A stretch of 64,000 nt of DNA from Proteinivorax hydrogeniformans (GCF_040515995.1 NZ_CP159485.1:1922001-1986000); one strand, 5' to 3'; shown: positions 26,639-35,829, counted from the stretch's first letter. Notes: generated by a model from the sequence alone, not told the origin. Numbers and translations: made by a program.

Positions 26639-28087
26639 TTATTCTTCGTGAACTACCACCGGCTTGCGGGCTGCACCTGCTTCGTCTAGTCTGCCTACCA
26701 CAGTGGTATGAGGTGCTGTTAACACCTGTTCGTTATTATTTTTAGATGTTTCTACTAGCTCCGCCATAGTATCAGCAAAGTTATCTAAGGTTTCTTTGCT
26801 TTCGGTTTCTGTAGGTTCTACCATCAGCGCCTCTTCCACTATTAACGGGAAGTACACTGTAGGTGGATGATACCCATAGTCAAGGAGTCCTTTGGCAATA
26901 TCTAGCGTCTTTACCCCATAGTCTTTAAGATCTTTTCCTGACAGTACAAACTCGTGCATGCAAACTCTGTCAAATGGAAGTGTAAAGTGTTTCTTTAGCC
27001 TCTCCATAAGATAGTTAGCATTAAGAACAGCATCCTCGCTAACTTGTTTTAAACCCTCTCCTCCTAAGGCTAAAATATATGAGTATGCTTTTAGGTTTAC
27101 TCCAAAGTTACCATAGAAGGAATGAACCTTGCCAATTGTTTTAGGTCTGTTGTAATCTAGCTTAAATTGTCCATTTTTTTGGATTACGGTGGGGGTGGGC
27201 ATAAACTCTACAAGTTCTTCTTTTACCCCGACTGGACCTGAACCAGGTCCTCCGCCACCGTGAGGAGTGCCGAAAGTTTTGTGAAGGTTTAGATGTACTA
27301 CGTCAAACCCCATATCTCCCGGTCGTGAAATACCCATGATTGCATTAGTGTTGGCTCCATCATAGTATAAAAGGCCACCTACTTCATGAACAAGCTCTGC
27401 AATTTCCAAAATGTCCTCTTCAAAAAGGCCTAGTGTGTTAGGGTTAGTAAGCATTAGTGCAGCAACGTCATCATTTAAAGCCTCTTTTAAGGAGTCAATA
27501 TCTACTAAACCTCTCTCGTTAGACGATACCTGAACAACGTCATACCCTACCATGCTAGCTGTAGCTGGGTTTGTGCCGTGAGCAGAGTCTGGAACTAAGA
27601 TGGTCTTTTTGTTGTTTCCTTTGTTTTTGTGATAGGCATCAATAAGCATAATACCCGTTAGTTCACCATGAGCGCCTGCCACTGGTTGTAACGTTATGGC
27701 ATCCATACCTGTTATTTCAGCTAAGTGCTGTTGTAGGTTATACTGAAGTTCTAAAGCTCCTTGACTGGCTCTTTCTGGCATATGTGGGTGCAAGTTAGCA
27801 AAGTTTGGAATCTGGGCTATATCCTCGTTAATCTTAGCGTTATACTTCATGGTACATGACCCTAATGGGTAAAATCCAGAATCAACACCGTGACTTTTAG
27901 TTGATAGCTCTGTAAAGTGGCGAACTACCTCACCTTCACTTAGCTCCGGCAGGTTTACTTCGCTATCTGCTAGTAAATGCTTAGGAAGAATCTCGTCAGC
28001 AGACTTTGCTTCTACGTCTATTTTAGGTAACGAATATGCTACATGACCGGGTTTGGATTTTTCAAAAATAGTTTTAGTTGAGTTCAT
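26639..28087 (-). CDS. gcvPB: Glycine dehydrogenase (decarboxylating) subunit 2
   Basis: 482 residues. It carries the PLP lysine of the P protein in [19 protein letters not shown] (about 265-283). Other conserved parts are [13 protein letters not shown] and [11 protein letters not shown]. It forms the heterotetramer with GcvPA. Its ATG overlaps the gcvPA stop by one base (TAATG), indicating coupled translation. Confidence 0.97.
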   Translation of the reverse strand: MNSTKTIFEKSKPGHVAYSLPKIDVEAKSADEILPKHLLADSEVNLPELSEGEVVRHFTELSTKSHGVDSGFYPLGSCTMKYNAKINEDIAQIPNFANLHPHMPERASQGALELQYNLQQHLAEITGMDAITLQPVAGAHGELTGIMLIDAYHKNKGNNKKTILVPDSAHGTNPATASMVGYDVVQVSSNERGLVDIDSLKEALNDDVAALMLTNPNTLGLFEEDILEIAELVHEVGGLLYYDGANTNAIMGISRPGDMGFDVVHLNLHKTFGTPHGGGGPGSGPVGVKEELVEFMPTPTVIQKNGQFKLDYNRPKTIGKVHSFYGNFGVNLKAYSYILALGGEGLKQVSEDAVLNANYLMERLKKHFTLPFDRVCMHEFVLSGKDLKDYGVKTLDIAKGLLDYGYHPPTVYFPLIVEEALMVEPTETESKETLDNFADTMAELVETSKNNNEQVLTAPHTTVVGRLDEAGAARKPVVVHEE

Positions 28088-29433
28088 TATGCCATCTCAC
28101 CCCACTTTTTAACAGTTTCGTCTATTTCCTCACTGGTTCTTTTTTCTGTAACTGCGGAGATAATACTACTAGATAGCTCCGGGTAGTCATTCTCTAAAGA
28201 AACACCGATATAGATGTTGTGCTTTTCTAGTTCTTTAATAACTTCTGGCTTTTCAAGTTTTAGAGCAAACTCTTTAAAGGTTGGCCCTGTAAAAAGAGGG
28301 GTAACTCCATCGATGTTGGTAAATTTCTGTTTTGCGTAATAGGCCTTTTGCAGTGATTGTGTTGCTGCTTCTTTGAGCCCTTGTTTTCCCATGGTCGACA
28401 TGTAAACTGTGGCAGCCAAAGCACATAGCGCCTGATTGGAGCAAATATTGGATGTGGCTTTATCTCTGCGTATATGCTGTTCTCGCGTTTGGAGAGTTAG
28501 CACAAATCCTAAATTGCCGTCTTTGTCCTCTGTCTTCCCAACTACTCTTCCTGGCATTTTTCTCATCAATTTTTGGGTGGTGGAGAAAAAACCAAGATAA
28601 GGTCCGCCATAGGATTGAGGAATGCCTAGGCTTTGACCTTCGCCTACTGCGATATCGGCATGATAATCGCCTGGCCTTTTTAGCACTGCTAAAGAGATTG
28701 GGTCTACAACAGCGATGAAAAGGGCCTTGTGGTCTTTTAGTTTTTCACCTATTTGTTCCATTTCTTCGATAACTCCAAAGTAGTTAGGGCTTTGAATAAC
28801 AACTCCAGCAATTTTGCCTTCTAACTTAGATTCTAACCCGTCTATATTGGTCTGCCCTGTTTCACTATCAAAGTCAATTTCTTCAAGCTCTATACCTAGC
28901 TGCGATGCATAGGTTTTTAGCACTTTGCGATAATTAGGGTTTATGGCTTTTGATATTAGCACAGAACCTTTTTTGTTTTTGTTTTTTGCCATAAGCATAG
29001 CTTCTGCAGCAGCAGTAGCCCCATCATACATGGAGGCGTTGGAAACCTCCATGTTAGTCAAGCGGCTGATCATTGTTTGAAATTCAAATATTGATTGAAG
29101 CACTCCTTGGCTAATTTCTGCTTGATAAGGAGTGTAGGCGGTGTAGAACTCTGAGCGAGAGGTGATGTGTTTTATCACAGATGGGATATAGTGGTCGTAG
29201 CTCCCTCCGCCTAAGAAGCTGATCGTGCTATCATCAATCTTGTTTTTTGAAGCTAGTGTATTTATGTGTTTAGTTAGTTCCAGCTCCGACATTGGACCTT
29301 TTATATCAAGCTGTTTTTCCATTTTCAAGCTTTGAGGGATTTGAGAAAAAAGCTCTTCTATACTTGATTTGCCAATTTCTGAAAGCATTTCTTTGCGCTC
29401 TTGGTAGGTTTTGGGAATAAAGCGATGGTTCAT
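28087..29433 (-). CDS. gcvPA: Glycine dehydrogenase (decarboxylating) subunit 1
   Basis: 448 residues. Family marks are [33 protein letters not shown], the [14 protein letters not shown] stretch, and [20 protein letters not shown]. It is the partner of GcvPB; the split P protein is typical of Firmicutes. It lies 3 nt after gcvH. Confidence 0.97.
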   Translation of the reverse strand: MNHRFIPKTYQERKEMLSEIGKSSIEELFSQIPQSLKMEKQLDIKGPMSELELTKHINTLASKNKIDDSTISFLGGGSYDHYIPSVIKHITSRSEFYTAYTPYQAEISQGVLQSIFEFQTMISRLTNMEVSNASMYDGATAAAEAMLMAKNKNKKGSVLISKAINPNYRKVLKTYASQLGIELEEIDFDSETGQTNIDGLESKLEGKIAGVVIQSPNYFGVIEEMEQIGEKLKDHKALFIAVVDPISLAVLKRPGDYHADIAVGEGQSLGIPQSYGGPYLGFFSTTQKLMRKMPGRVVGKTEDKDGNLGFVLTLQTREQHIRRDKATSNICSNQALCALAATVYMSTMGKQGLKEAATQSLQKAYYAKQKFTNIDGVTPLFTGPTFKEFALKLEKPEVIKELEKHNIYIGVSLENDYPELSSSIISAVTEKRTSEEIDETVKKWGEMA

Positions 29434-29436
29434 AAC

Positions 29437-29814
29437 TTATTCCTCCTCGATAAGGGCTTGATATTCCTCTAACGTCATAAATCCTTCTTCAAATTGGTCT
29501 GTATCTTCTACTTCAAAGATTGCAATCCATGCCTTTCCTTCTGCATCTTCGTTTATTAGTTCTGGACTGTGTTCAAGGTCTTCGTTTACTTCTGTTATTG
29601 TTCCTTCTACTGGAGAATAAACGTCAGCAGCTGCTTTTACTGACTCAATTACAACAAAATCGTCTCCTTTTTCTACCTCTTCGTCAACTTCAGGAAGCTC
29701 AACAAATACCACATCACCTAGCTGGTCTTGAGCGTGATTTGTGATTCCTACAGTTACCTTATTACCCTCTACTTTTACCCATTCATGATCTTTTGTGTAC
29801 ATTAAATTTGACAT
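29437..29814 (-). CDS. gcvH: Glycine cleavage system H protein
   Basis: 125 residues. Lipoyl-carrier domain with the modified lysine in VIESVKAAADVYSPV (Lys about 63). The N-terminus YTKDHEWVKVEG and the C-terminal GKAWIAIFE match the family. Strong GGAGGAC ribosome site. It shuttles the aminomethyl group between P, T and L proteins. Confidence 0.98.
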   Translation of the reverse strand: MSNLMYTKDHEWVKVEGNKVTVGITNHAQDQLGDVVFVELPEVDEEVEKGDDFVVIESVKAAADVYSPVEGTITEVNEDLEHSPELINEDAEGKAWIAIFEVEDTDQFEEGFMTLEEYQALIEEE

Positions 29815-29815
29815 T

Positions 29816-30913
29816 TTATTTGTCCTCCTTTTTTAGAAATGGTAGTGATATAATTTCCGCTGGGATTCTGCGCTTGCGTACTGCTATTAGAATTTCATCG
29901 CCAATATCTAGATTTGTGTCTGATACAAGGGCTGTTCCTATTGTTTCATCTAGCGTTGGCGAAAAAGCACCTGTGGTTACAAAACCTAGTTCCTCTTCGT
30001 TTTGGTTTAAAACTTTATATTGAGAACGGGGAATTCCTTTGCCTTTCATTTTAAAGCCCACGGTTTTTCTTGGTGGGTTTTGCTTATGCTCAGCTAGCAC
30101 TTTCATACCCTTGTATTCAGGCTTTTTAAATTTGACAGCAAAGCCTAAGCCTGCCTCGATAGGCGAAATTTCTTCAGTGATTTCGTTACCGTATAAAGGC
30201 AATCTCGCCTCAAATCGCAAAGTATCCCTAGAACCAAGACCGGCAGGCACAACCTCTTTTTCTCCAACAGAAAGTATTCTATCCCACAATGATGATATGG
30301 CTTTATGTGTCCCGTAAATTTCGAAACCGTCTTCGCCGGTGTAACCTGTACGAGAAACTAAGACTTCGTGCCCGTCTATATTTAGGTTTTCTCTGTGACG
30401 GAAAAACTTAATCTCTCCTAAGTCAAAGTCTGTTAGCTTTTGTAAAACTTTTTGAGCTTTTGGACCTTGTAGGGCAATTTGTGCTATTTGGTCTGAGATG
30501 TTTGTAAGTTTTACATTTTCTGGTTTATGTTCATCTAGCCAATTAAAATCCTTCTCTAGGTTTGAGGCGTTAACTACAAGTAGATATTTGTTTTCCGCTA
30601 AAAAGTAAACCAATAGGTCATCAACTACACCACCTTGATCATTACACATCATGGTATATTGAACACCGTTTTCTTTAATTTTTGCTACGTTGTTTGTCAG
30701 CATGTGTTGAAGGAAATCTAAGCTACCTTCTCCTTCTACCATGAATTCTCCCATATGGGATACATCAAAAATGCCTGCTGCATTTCTTACGGAATTTACT
30801 TCGTCGATGATGCCAGAATATTGAACTGGCAGTTCCCAGCCAAAGAAGTTTACCATTTTTCCCCCTAGGTCGATGTGTTGCTGATGAAGGGGGGTTTTTT
30901 TACCTTGTTCCAT
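29816..30913 (-). CDS. gcvT: Glycine cleavage system T protein (aminomethyltransferase)
   Basis: 365 residues from the ATG at 30913, which has GGAGGTG upstream; the longer frame to 30985 runs into the riboswitch terminator. Conserved parts: LHQQHIDLGGKMVNFFGWELPVQY, IFDVSHMGEF, TMMCNDQGGVVDDLLVY (catalytic Asp region), RTGYTGEDGFEIY, and EARLPLYGNEI. It transfers the methylene group to tetrahydrofolate. First gene of the gcv operon. Confidence 0.97.
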   Translation of the reverse strand: MEQGKKTPLHQQHIDLGGKMVNFFGWELPVQYSGIIDEVNSVRNAAGIFDVSHMGEFMVEGEGSLDFLQHMLTNNVAKIKENGVQYTMMCNDQGGVVDDLLVYFLAENKYLLVVNASNLEKDFNWLDEHKPENVKLTNISDQIAQIALQGPKAQKVLQKLTDFDLGEIKFFRHRENLNIDGHEVLVSRTGYTGEDGFEIYGTHKAISSLWDRILSVGEKEVVPAGLGSRDTLRFEARLPLYGNEITEEISPIEAGLGFAVKFKKPEYKGMKVLAEHKQNPPRKTVGFKMKGKGIPRSQYKVLNQNEEELGFVTTGAFSPTLDETIGTALVSDTNLDIGDEILIAVRKRRIPAEIISLPFLKKEDK

Positions 30914-30985
30914 TAAAACACCTCCGCTATTAGTTTTTGGATTAGATGTAAAGAATATGTCTTGAGAATTTTTTCTCAACAACAT

Positions 30986-31015
30986 AAAAGAGGAAAGCCT
31001 AAGCGGCTTTCCTCT
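30986..31015 (-). terminator. Intrinsic terminator at the 3' end of the glycine riboswitch
   Basis: On the minus strand AGAGGAAAGCC-GCTTA-GGCTTTCCTCT is followed by TTTT. It begins within the last bases of the second aptamer, so aptamer folding and terminator folding are mutually exclusive: glycine binding should allow read-through into gcvT. Confidence 0.85.
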
Positions 31016-31200
31016 GTCCTTATACCTGAGAGATTTTTCCCCGTTGGTGCATTGTGCTCTCCAGAGACGTGTCCCCGTTGGGTCTGTTTACCTGAAAGTT
31101 TCACCACCCTTCGCCAAGGGCAGCTTTCTTCTTCGGCGTTTGCATAAATATGCAAAACTCTCCCCGCAGGATCATTCACTCTTTATTTAGTACTATTATA
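31012..31200 (-). promoter_or_regulatory. Tandem glycine riboswitch and gcv promoter
   Basis: Two successive glycine aptamers lie on the minus strand. Aptamer 1 (about 31175-31080) contains GCGGGGAGAG, GCCGAAG and GGTGAAACTTTCAGGTAA. Aptamer 2 (about 31075-31015) contains CTCTGGAGAGC, CACCAACGGGG and AAATCTCTCAGGTA. The CAGGT(A) core repeated in both is the hallmark. A TATAAT lies at 31200-31195, starting RNA near 31188. The arrangement ahead of gcvT is the classic one. Confidence 0.95.
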
Positions 31201-31319
31201 TATTTAATACATAGTACAGTTACTGTAAATTTATTATTCTATAAGTAAGGAAAAATTCCTGCAAGATTTTAAAAGTTAATTAAAGAATTTGTATGATGGT
31301 AGTGGGACAGCAGGTATGA

Positions 31320-32735
31320 TTTGGGCAGGAGGTCAAGGGCGAATTTACAATTGACAATGGACAATTGACAATTAAAACCTGGTTGTTGTTCAGTCAGGAC
31401 ATAGGTAACAAAAATGGTTCAACACATAGGTAACACTCCGATAAAATATGGGGTAATGGTAGTGAGAGGTGAGAAGTTAGAGGTTGGTAAAATGCTTGGT
31501 TGTTTTTGCCGCCCTTGTGGGCTAGATCCTTCGGCTGCGCTCAGGATGACTTTCGAGATAACCCTGCGGGAATTCGGGTCCCTTATTTTGTTATGGTGGT
31601 TTTTACTAACATCTGACCTCTTACTACTGGTTACCATTACTAAAAGCAGTTGGCCGCGAAAACGTATAAATTTGCTTATTCTGCTGGGCCAAAGGGCAGG
31701 CTTTAAATCTGCTTAATCTGCTTGGTCTGGGAATAAATGGTTTTTGTTAAACTGCAGGAAATTTTGCTAATTTGCTGTTTAAAAAGGGTTTTGCCTATAT
31801 GATTATCTATTATGAATAGGGTTGGACCAAGCATGTAGCTTGTTTCGTTATGTTTACCGTGGCCAATTAGGGTTTGAAATTAGCGCCCTTGTGGGCTAGA
31901 TCCTTCGGTGTCCCTCAGGATGACGTGCGGGATTGGTGGTTTTTACAAACATCTAACCTCATACTACTGGTTACCATTACTAAAAGCAATTGGCCGCTAA
32001 AACGTATAAATTTGCTTATTCTGCTGGGGCAAAGGGCTTGCTATAAATTTGCTTAATCTGCTTGGTCTGGGAATAAATAGTTTTTGTTAAACTGCAGGAG
32101 ATTTTGCTAATAATATACACTTTAAAAAAACAGTGTCTATATCTCATTTGCTGTTTAAAACAGGGTTTTGCCTATATATTATCTATTATGAATGGGGTTG
32201 GACCAAGCATGTAGCTTATTTCGTTATGTTTACCGTGGCCAATTAGGGTTTGAAATTAGCGCCCTTGTGGGCTAGATCCTTCGGCTGCGCTCAGGATGAC
32301 TTTCGAGATAACCCTGCAGGGATTCGGGTCCCCTATTTTGTTATGGTGGTTTTGGTTTTTACTAACATCTGACCTCATACTACTGGTTACCATTACTAAA
32401 AGCAATTGGCCGCGAAAACGTATAAATTTGCTTATTCTGCTGGGCCAAAGAGCTTGCTATAAATTTGCTTATTCTGCTTGGTCTACAAATAAACGGTTTT
32501 TGTTAAATTGCAGGAGATTTTGCTAATTTGCTGTTTAAAACAGGGTTTTGCCTATATGATTATCTATTATGAATGGGTTGGACCAAGCATGTAGCTTGTT
32601 TCGTTATGTTTACCGTGGCCAATTAGGGTTTGAAATTAGCGCCCTTGTGGGCTAGATCCTTCGGCTGCGCTCTCAGGATGACGTGCGGGATTGGTGGTTT
32701 TTCCCAACATCTTACCTCATACTACTGATTACCAT
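31320..32735. repeat. Three tandem ~340-410-bp repeat units plus IS-end motif
   Basis: Units start at about 31600, 31935 and 32350 with (T)AC(T/A)AACATCT(G/A)ACCTC. Each contains GCCGCGAAAACGTATAAATT, TGGACCAAGCATGTAGCTTG and an R palindrome (31510-31550 precedes unit 1; then 31883-31925, 32259-32300, 32639-32684). They are shorter versions of the 821-bp unit, lacking the structured element. 31391-31440 is an inverted copy of 13614-13662. 31340-31375 has TTGACAATGGACAATTGACA-like runs. The ORFs here are repeat-derived. Confidence 0.75.
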
Positions 32736-32736
32736 T

Positions 32737-32957
32737 CCAGACAGCTTAGAAGTACTCAGATTCGAGGCGCAAAAAACGCCTAGGCCCGCAGCGTATATTT
32801 AATACGTGGGGTAATGGTAATAAGAGGTGAGAAGTTAGGGGTTGGAAAAGAACTTTGATTTGTACGTTTAGGTTTTCTGACCCCACCAGACCGCTTAGAA
32901 GTGCTCATATCCTAGGCGTAAATAAAGTCCAGGCCCCACAGCGTATAATTAATACGT
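32737..32957 (-). repeat. Two truncated structured elements
   Basis: 32737-32807 and 32885-32957 each contain the outer arm (CCAGACAGCTTA, CCAGACCGCTTA), the CTAGGCG arm and the central hairpin. Both stop at AATACGTG and continue into GGGGTAATGGTAATAAGAGG. The inner-stem partner and the CTTCGTTG constant part are missing. The junction is the same in both, which argues for a defined recombination or excision point, or for duplication of one truncated copy. Confidence 0.7.
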
Positions 32958-33035
32958 GGGGTAATGGTAATAAGAGGTGAGAAGTTAGAGGTTGGAAAAG
33001 AACTTTGATTTGTACGTTTAGGTTTTCTGACCCCA

Positions 33036-33163
33036 CCAGACCGCTTAGAAGTACTCATATTCTAGGCGTAAATAAAGTCCAGGCCCCACAGCGTATAATT
33101 AATACGTGAGGAGTCTGGACTTTATTTTACAACAACGAAGATGAGTGCTTATAAGTGGTCTGG
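33036..33163 (-). repeat. Structured element, full copy
   Basis: Outer arms CCAGACCGCTTA (33036) and TAAGTGGTCTGG (33152-33163) pair with one G-T-type mismatch. The inner stem AAATAAAGTCCAG/CTGGACTTTATTT is perfect and unique to this group. Constant loops CTTCGTTGTTG and the CGTATAATTAATACG hairpin are present. Confidence 0.8.
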
Positions 33164-33199
33164 CTTCAGCAACGAAGAAGATAAGTGCTTATGACCCGC

Positions 33200-33326
33200 C
33201 CAGACAGCTTAGAAGTGCCTAGGTTCTAGGCGCCCGATACTCAGAATCCCGGAGCGTATCTTTAAATACGTGAGGACATTCTGAGTATCGGGCAACAACG
33301 AAGATAGGTGCTTATAAGCTGTCTGG
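33200..33326 (-). repeat. Structured element overlapping the cyclodeaminase-family stop codon
   Basis: Outer arms CCAGACAGCTTA and TAAGCTGTCTGG are perfectly complementary. On the minus strand CCAGACAGCTTATAA encodes the last residues Pro-Asp-Ser-Leu-stop of the upstream gene. The inner stem CCCGATACTCAGAAT/ATTCTGAGTATCGGG is 15 bp and perfect. This is the cleanest copy for defining the fold: P1 outer, P2 inner, P3 CGTAT...ATACG apical, P4 CCTAGAACCTAGG. Confidence 0.85.
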
Positions 33327-33938
33327 AAAGAAAAGAGCTTTAGCCTCATCCATAGCCTTCTGAGCTGCCGCATGGTGGTGTAGAAGTTCTTCTTCTACTC
33401 TTTCCTTAAATTGGGTGTCTTTTATCGATGGTAGGTTGATTTCTACGTTGGCTGCTGCTCCGGACATGGCGGTGTAGCACATTTCCATACCCACTTGTAA
33501 GTCGCTTAGGGCGTTGGGGTTGCCTTTTTTAATTAGCGGTGGTACTAGCTGCAGTACTGGGACCATAGCTGCTACCAGCTCTAGTGGCACTTCGGTAGCT
33601 TGTTTGGTTGCGTCTTGGATAGCTTGTTTTCTTGCAGCTTTTTCATCATCTGTTTCCTTTGGCAGTTTAAATGATGCCATTACTTCATTGAAAGCCTCGG
33701 TATCTCTATCCGCTAGATCTAAGCATTTTTCTTTAAAAGCAGTTAAAAACTCAATTTGTTGCTCCACTTCCTCTTTTACGTCAGCAAACTTTTTGCTTTT
33801 TGCTGTTATTTCACAATACATAGCTATTAGCCCAACCCCGATTGAGCCAACTACTGCAGAGGCACTTCCTCCACCTGGTGTAGCTTTTTTAGATGATAAC
33901 TCGTCAACAAACTGTTGTACTGTTAAATTTTTGAACAT
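33312..33938 (-). CDS. fchA: Cyclodeaminase/cyclohydrolase family protein (FchA/FTCD-C type)
   Basis: 208 residues, the length of stand-alone methenyl-THF cyclohydrolase FchA or formimino-THF cyclodeaminase. Family marks are ATPGGGSASAVVGSIGVGL near the N-terminus, KKGNPNALSDLQVG (about 153-166), and AAANVEINL. The two activities cannot be told apart by eye. The nearby glycine cleavage operon, which makes methylene-THF, favours a C1-folate role. Good ribosome site GGAGGAGG. The last codons lie in a structured repeat. Confidence 0.88.
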   Translation of the reverse strand: MFKNLTVQQFVDELSSKKATPGGGSASAVVGSIGVGLIAMYCEITAKSKKFADVKEEVEQQIEFLTAFKEKCLDLADRDTEAFNEVMASFKLPKETDDEKAARKQAIQDATKQATEVPLELVAAMVPVLQLVPPLIKKGNPNALSDLQVGMEMCYTAMSGAAANVEINLPSIKDTQFKERVEEELLHHHAAAQKAMDEAKALFFPDSL

Positions 33939-33956
33939 GATAAACTCCTCCTCCTT

Positions 33957-34595
33957 TTAATGTCTAGGCACTTCCTTTAATTCATTATTTTCAAAGTGGG
34001 CAGTATCGTTGTGCCTTTCTAACACCACTTTGCTAGGCAAAAATTTTAGCACAGAAATGCTACAATTTGAAAGGTATATGGAATTTTTCGTTGTCGTCCA
34101 GTTTAGGTTTAGGTAGTTATGAAGTATTGTTTTTATGACTGCTGAGTGAGCTACTGCTACTATGTTGCAATTTAGATGCTGGGACTTTTTTTGAGTTATA
34201 AAACCTGCAAGACGCTGCGAAAAACTTTTAAAGCTTTCCCCGTCTGGAATGTTTACGTGGGGTGTTTCTTCTCTACTTTTATATTGTTTAAGATATTTTT
34301 CTTTAACCTGCTTCATTGTTAACCCTTCCCACTTGCCAAAAGAGCTTTCTCTTAAGCGAATATCGTAGTTTATGGGCAAAGGTTTAGGGTGATATTCAGA
34401 GATTAGTTGTGCGGTTTTTGCTGCCCGCTTTAAGTCACTTGAGTATAGATAGTCTATGTCCCATGTTGATAGTCGTTTAGCTACAAGTCTTCCTTCTTCT
34501 ATTCCCTGTTGGCTAAGCTCTGTGTCAGTGGAACCTTGGATTTTCTTTTGTAGGTTCCATTTAGTCTGACCATGACGAACTAAAATTAGTCTCAT
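33957..34595 (-). CDS. Histidine phosphatase (phosphoglycerate-mutase-like)
   Basis: 212 residues from the ATG at 34595, one base after the ddl stop (TGACATG), a coupled start; a GTG 12 nt earlier is possible. Catalytic RHG in LILVRHGQTKWN, EGR..A.RL, SSDLKRAAKTA, LRESSFGKWEGLT, and the second catalytic His in VAVAHSAVIKT. Similar to CobC/GpmB phosphatases; the substrate is unknown. Its position between ddl and the cyclodeaminase-family gene gives no clue. Confidence 0.85.
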   Translation of the reverse strand: MRLILVRHGQTKWNLQKKIQGSTDTELSQQGIEEGRLVAKRLSTWDIDYLYSSDLKRAAKTAQLISEYHPKPLPINYDIRLRESSFGKWEGLTMKQVKEKYLKQYKSREETPHVNIPDGESFKSFSQRLAGFITQKKSQHLNCNIVAVAHSAVIKTILHNYLNLNWTTTKNSIYLSNCSISVLKFLPSKVVLERHNDTAHFENNELKEVPRH

Positions 34596-34596
34596 G

Positions 34597-35661
34597 TCAT
34601 CTGTCACCTTTTAATTGTTTTTTGTTTTTATGCCTTTCCAAGGCTAGCTCGACTAATGTATCAGCTAGTTTGTCTTCTGTAAAGCCGGACGCTATTAGCA
34701 GCTTGGGGTACATACTGATGGGAGTAAAACCCGGCATGGTGTTAATTTCGTTAATCCACAGTTTATCAGTTTTCTCTTCATAGAAAAAATCAACCCGACT
34801 TATGCCTTTAAGGTCTAACGCCAAAAATGCTTCTTTTGCAAGCCTTTGTGCTTGATTAGTAACTTTTTCATCTACGTTAGCTGGGATGGTGGTAGAAGAT
34901 TTGTCAATATACTTTGCTTCGTAGTCATAGAACTCACCAGTAGGAATAATTTCGCCTGTTGTTGATGCAATCGGCTCTTCATTTCCTATAATGCTTATTT
35001 CTATTTCTTTGGCGATAAGTCCTTTTTCTACCACAATTTTATGATCGTAAAGAAGAGCAAATTTTATTGATTCTATTAGTTGATTTCTATCTTTAGCTTT
35101 GGTTATGCCTACGCTAGAGCCTAGATTGGCTGGCTTAACAAATAGAGGATACCCAAGCTTTTCGCATTCTTCTATGATAGTTTGTTGATTTTTTTTCCAT
35201 GTATGGGCTTTAAAGGTGGTATATGGAGCTACTGGAAAACCTTTGTTTTCTAAAATGTTCTTGCTAACTGCTTTATCCATGGCAACTGCCGATCCTAGCA
35301 CTTCACTGCCAACGTATGGTATGTCGAGCATGTCTAGCATCCCTTGTATTGAACCATCTTCTCCATATGGCCCATGAAGAACAGGAAAAAGGACATCAAT
35401 ATCTAAAGATATTTGTTTGCCATCTTCAATTTTTATAAGTGTCTTGTCTGTTAGGTTAAATAATAGAGGCGTGCCTCCATTTCCATTTTGTTCAAATTCC
35501 TTAGGGGTTACATCTCCAAACCATCTTCCCTGTTTATCTATAGCTACTGGAATGGGGTTATATTTCCCATTTTTTAATAGTTTAAGTACATACTTAGCTG
35601 ATTGAATAGACACTTCGTGTTCGCCGGATTGCCCACCGTAAACAACTGCAACGTTTAACAT
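34597..35661 (-). CDS. ddl: D-alanine--D-alanine ligase
   Basis: 354 residues. It makes the D-Ala-D-Ala dipeptide for peptidoglycan. N-terminal YGGQSGEHEVSIQSA, LHGPYGEDG (serine loop region), FVKPANLGSSVGI (ATP-grasp), YDYEAKYID omega loop with Tyr typical of D-Ala-D-Ala ligases rather than D-Lac ligases, and the Mg ligands in INEINTMPGFT. ATG with AAGGAGG upstream. Confidence 0.95.
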   Translation of the reverse strand: MLNVAVVYGGQSGEHEVSIQSAKYVLKLLKNGKYNPIPVAIDKQGRWFGDVTPKEFEQNGNGGTPLLFNLTDKTLIKIEDGKQISLDIDVLFPVLHGPYGEDGSIQGMLDMLDIPYVGSEVLGSAVAMDKAVSKNILENKGFPVAPYTTFKAHTWKKNQQTIIEECEKLGYPLFVKPANLGSSVGITKAKDRNQLIESIKFALLYDHKIVVEKGLIAKEIEISIIGNEEPIASTTGEIIPTGEFYDYEAKYIDKSSTTIPANVDEKVTNQAQRLAKEAFLALDLKGISRVDFFYEEKTDKLWINEINTMPGFTPISMYPKLLIASGFTEDKLADTLVELALERHKNKKQLKGDR

Positions 35662-35829
35662 TAAATAAACCTCCTTGTATAATCACTACTAATTAGTATA
35701 TGTGTTTGATGTTTTATGTAGTCAGGTGAAAATATTAAAATATACATTTATTTATTATTCTTTCTGTAGCATTGGATTTCCTGCTTTTGAGCTTTAAGTA
35801 GGTTTAAATGCTAGGAAAGCGTTTTGCTA

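Noticed and set aside
30976-31179. 67-codon minus ORF in the gcv leader
   Set aside because: Coincides with the glycine riboswitch; the RNA fold explains the sequence.
31414-32526. Several 60-100-codon plus-strand ORFs
   Set aside because: The same peptide (LLVTITKS-W, RINLLILLGQRA) recurs in each because the DNA is a tandem repeat. Frames differ in start and end and lack ribosome sites.
33036-33326. Structured elements as a CRISPR array
   Set aside because: Spacing and internal stems vary, there are no uniform spacers, and no cas genes are present.
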